From assembly GCA_947846985.1 (NCBI GenBank), contig CANTUZ010000001.1, forward strand, positions 71,317,521 to 71,381,520: a DNA stretch of 64,000 nucleotides. The letters are read 5' to 3'. Each line of letters begins with the position of its first letter. Position 1 is the stretch's first letter. This stretch comes from Fratercula arctica (lineage: Eukaryota; Chordata; Aves; Charadriiformes; Alcidae). The notes below the pieces were generated by a model that made no database searches, was not told the DNA's origin, and saw only the letters and a list, made by a program, of their open reading frames with translations. Shown in pieces: positions 61,333 to 64,000 of this stretch. A program made the position numbers and the translations under genes.

Positions 61333-63170
61333 GTTAGTGTTCTGTCACGCAAAATCAGTTTGTATTATTTTACATTGGTGTTGAAATGTTTGACATTTAC
61401 TATCATAATAAGCTCAAGTGGTTGGTAAACTGCCAGTAGTAGTACTAAGCCAGAAGTCCATTTTAGATCAGAATCTTGCGTGTAGGATTTCTTAGTAGTC
61501 ACACAAGAAAACCGATGAACAGTTTTGTCTTTTGTTATCCTTCTGGAACACAAAGTCAGCCTGCGCATTATTGAAATACTACTGAAAGTGCCAAAAAGCA
61601 TCAGGACATAAGGTAGCAGATAACTTCTAGAATCATCAATAAAACTTGGTAAACATTCATCCTGGGATGTACCTAGGATCTCTTGTGATACCTCTAATAC
61701 CAAGTAGCACAGCTTGGGTTGTGCCCGTACTGATACTGGTTATCTGCCCTTTTTGCAATTTTATGGTGAAGACAAGTTTGAATAGTCTAGTTCACCGTCA
61801 GGGCATGAGCTATTAAGTAATGCATATGATCAGAAGTTCAGTGCTCAAGCTAGCTCTGTAGTTTACTTTTCTGCATCTGTATAGATAGACTCTTAGCTTT
61901 TGTAGGACATCTACAATAAGAAGGCACTCTGAGAGTCTGATTGATCTGTCCTAAAGACGCCCTAAAGTAATTTGGCTTTCATATCTACATTAGGAGAAGA
62001 AGGAAACTTTCAAAATGGGTACTGTAGAACCGAGAGAACGAATAAATGTTGCCCTCTGTTTTGTATATTAGGACAATGAGATGTCTCACTGAAAAAAGCG
62101 GGATTTGAACTTTCATTTTATTGTGCTTCTCTACCAAAAGAATAACAGCCTGAATACATTTAGCAAGGTCAAGCAGAATTTTGCTACTCTTTTTAATTTG
62201 TTTTCATCCTGCTGTATTTAGGATAACATTAACATACTGTGAAAGGAAAATTTCAGGTAAAGTGTTTTGGTGAGTTCTATTTTTGAAATCTGAGACAAGA
62301 TGATGGGTTTTCTGTTTTGAATAGTTTAACTCGTTAAAAAGTCTTGGTAGACCTCATCAAACACTTTGGGGATATAACTAATGGAAAAATAGCTATCAGT
62401 AGCAAATGTAATAGTAACCTTTACATTTCCATTATATCATTTTTTAAACCTCTGTGGAGATGAGTAATATTTTTCCCATGGCCATTATATTCCGTCTGTT
62501 AAATGTCTCTGTTTCACATTAGGCAAGTAGTTTATGACTCTCAAGGGAAATCAGATTTGGACCTGCTGCAGCCATTACCGAGGAAATGTTCTTGTACGCA
62601 GCAGTATGTATGCACGTATTTAACTGGCAGGCATGCTTAAATCCTGTTTAAAATGTAAAACTAAGTCTGTATATAAGGTTCAAGGTCAGCAAAACAACGA
62701 AGCATCTGTGTTATATTAAGACTCTTCAAAGTGCTCAAGTTCCTTGCAGAATAGGTTCTCAAGTGGTTCCCTGAAAAGGGAAGCATATTAGCATATACTT
62801 AAATGATTTCCTGAGTTCAGGCTGGAGAACAGTTACAGGGGCAATAGTTATAGTTACTTCCTCGTGGTTTTCCCAGCTCAAACTGCCTAATAATTGACTT
62901 TATAAAGGTGCTGTATTGCTTTGTCTGTTTTGTCTGTCTCCAACTTCCTACTGAAATTAGAAAATAAAAATGTCTTGTGTTGTTATGTAGTCACAGAGGA
63001 TTGGTTCATCCAGGCCAATATATCGCTTCTGACAGTGAGTGGTAACAGGTGCTTAGGGAAAGAGAATAAGAGGTACAGCAGTGATTAAAAGATCCTTCTT
63101 GTTAGATTTTGATACGCAAAGCTCCAAAGATCTTACAGACCAGTTTTTAATTTTTTTTTTCCTCCCCCAG
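61333..63170 (+). other. VWA3B intron with possible cassette exon
   Basis: About 1.8 kb. Apart from the candidate exon at 62523-62615 nothing is recognised. Confidence 0.65.
62523..62615 (+). CDS. Possible cassette exon of VWA3B (93 bases)
   Basis: A strong acceptor (TGTCTCTGTTTCACATTAG) is followed by a frame that continues the phase-2 end of 61332: QVVYDSQGKSDLDLLQPLPR, then KCSCTQQYVC. With the donor TGCAC/GTATTT the exon is 93 bases and keeps the frame into 63171, inserting 31 residues just before the second VWA domain. An alternative donor seven to eight bases earlier (CAGTAT/GTATGC) scores better by eye, but gives 85 bases and a premature stop. The flanking exons also join perfectly without it. 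Confidence 0.3.
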
Positions 63171-63309
63171 GATTAAGTGGCTTCAACAAGGAAGCAGAGG
63201 GCTCTTTGGGAATGTGTTTGAAGATGATGTCTATATTCTTATTGATACCTCCCAGTCTATGAAGGATAAGCTGCCACGGGTGAAAGAGAAAATATTTCAG
63301 CTCATACAG
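63171..63309 (+). CDS. VWA3B: VWA3B exon, start of second VWA domain with intact MIDAS
   Basis: 139 bases, acceptor with a long pyrimidine tract (TTTCCTCCCCCAG), donor CAG/GTGTGAT. It encodes IKWLQQGSRGLFGNVFEDD, then VYILIDTSQSMKDKLPRVKE and KIFQLIQ. DTSQS is the DxSxS metal-binding motif at the end of the first VWA strand, intact here in contrast to the first domain. The domain continues in exons beyond the window. It ends in phase 0. Confidence 0.96.
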
Positions 63310-64000
63310 GTGTGATAAAGTGATGATTCTGACAACTGACAAGCGTTTTAGACTAGGCTGATCTTTTCTGGATGGTTATTACTCTAGGTTGTGTTTTGGT
63401 TTTGTTTGTTTTTTTTTTAATTATTTTTAAAAACCAGGAGCATTATAAAAGTATTTTGATTTTCCTTGGTGTGCTCATTTTTCAGTTAAAAATTTATATT
63501 TTTTCCTCATTTGAACAAATATTTGAAAAAAAATGGAGAAAATGTTAAAAATTAAAAAAGCTTTAGTAGTTCTTCTTTCCCTCAAGTCATCTCCTTCCTA
63601 AAAAAGATTGAAAGAAAAAAACAAAAAAACCCTACACAATAAAACACATTTTCATTTTTATTTTTAGGCAGTGTCATCCAGTTCCACTGGCATGTTGTGA
63701 TTTGTAATGCATGTTCTAGATTCACTTTCATGCTTTTACAATAGAGGGTCTAGAACGTTTTGAACTTGCTTGCATCTTACAGTAACTCAGAACTTTGCAA
63801 AGGGACTTGCAAAGTGCAGAAGTACCTCAAAAGCAGTGAGTACTGGGAGACACACCTAAGATAGGATTTATCTCACCTAGTTTTAGAAATCTACAATGAT
63901 GTCACCTAAGCTTACATTAATATTTGAGAGAAACAGGCACTGTTAAAACATGATTAATCTTAACTTTTTTAGATCAGAGAGGAATAAGTGACCGAAATTC
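63310..64000 (+). other. VWA3B intron, runs off the window
   Basis: T/A-rich sequence. The acceptor-like CTTTTTTAG near 63972 is followed by an in-frame stop, so the next coding exon is probably outside the window. Confidence 0.6.

Larger units (their letters stand above)
34000..64000 (+). other. VWA3B: VWA3B gene, 5' part (exon 1 to start of second VWA domain)
   Basis: VWA3B is an intracellular protein with von Willebrand A domains, conserved in animals; the family is linked to cilia and flagella by expression. Identification rests on the joined exons reading as one protein with family hallmarks: DYVTTLGKLVASRYADGLFP, LTSESRQIFG, FNAREDETIIFLKELS, AGVREDVFLIWKELEEA, KWLQKYGLKAQKL and VYILIDTSQSM. 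Twelve exons (61, 41, 219, 95, 251, 160, 170, 125, 117, 197, 155, 139 bases) all join in phase, 1730 bases in total. The start codon is unresolved: the first in-frame ATG seen is 37969, but two upstream exons are also open in phase. The gene runs off the right edge. The paralogue VWA3A is the main alternative. Confidence 0.8.

Noticed and set aside
1..64000. CRISPR arrays, bacterial operons, phage or integrated viral genomes
   Set aside because: Nothing of this kind is visible; the only reverse transcriptases are CR1 LINE relics.

Overview
The window looks like bird nuclear DNA. It carries several CR1 LINE copies that end in the typical ATTCTATG-type 3' repeats, has compact introns with GT-AG borders, and contains one CpG-island promoter. 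No bacterial or viral genome organisation is visible, and the species cannot be named from the sequence. Most open reading frames in the window are chance. The gene models below rest on splice signals, on frame (phase) agreement between exons, and on protein motifs.

Right half (about 33.6-64 kb, + strand): the 5' part of one gene, which I recognise as VWA3B (von Willebrand factor A domain containing 3B). It starts in a CpG island at about 33.8-34.2 kb that holds two RFX X-box-like sites and a FOX-type site. Exon 1 is non-coding with its donor at 34098/34099. Twelve further exons follow (36159 to 63309), and every consecutive pair joins in frame, giving about 576 codons. The protein is a tandem duplication. 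Each half has a motif of the form KWLQ-x2-GLK-x2-KL, then a linker with DGSV, then a VWA domain. The first VWA domain has lost its metal-binding DxSxS motif (DFGAV instead). The second keeps it (DTSQS) and continues beyond the window. Introns hold two CR1 fragments, a 63-bp-period minisatellite, two possible in-frame cassette exons and a broken coding-like segment.

Left part (1-33 kb): a long 5'-truncated, frameshifted CR1 (1-2440), a shorter CR1 copy (9009-10258), and otherwise non-coding DNA. On the minus strand there are pieces of what may be an unrecognised multi-exon gene. Its last exon would be 8236-8647, with a one-base frameshift in an A6/T6 run; other pieces are at 10585-10678, 19035-19158 and 23370-23428, with weaker candidates between. 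If real, it would diverge from VWA3B, possibly sharing the CpG-island promoter. Parts of 16-26 kb are AT-rich with dense homeodomain/POU-like cores and could be conserved regulatory DNA, but this cannot be shown without alignment.
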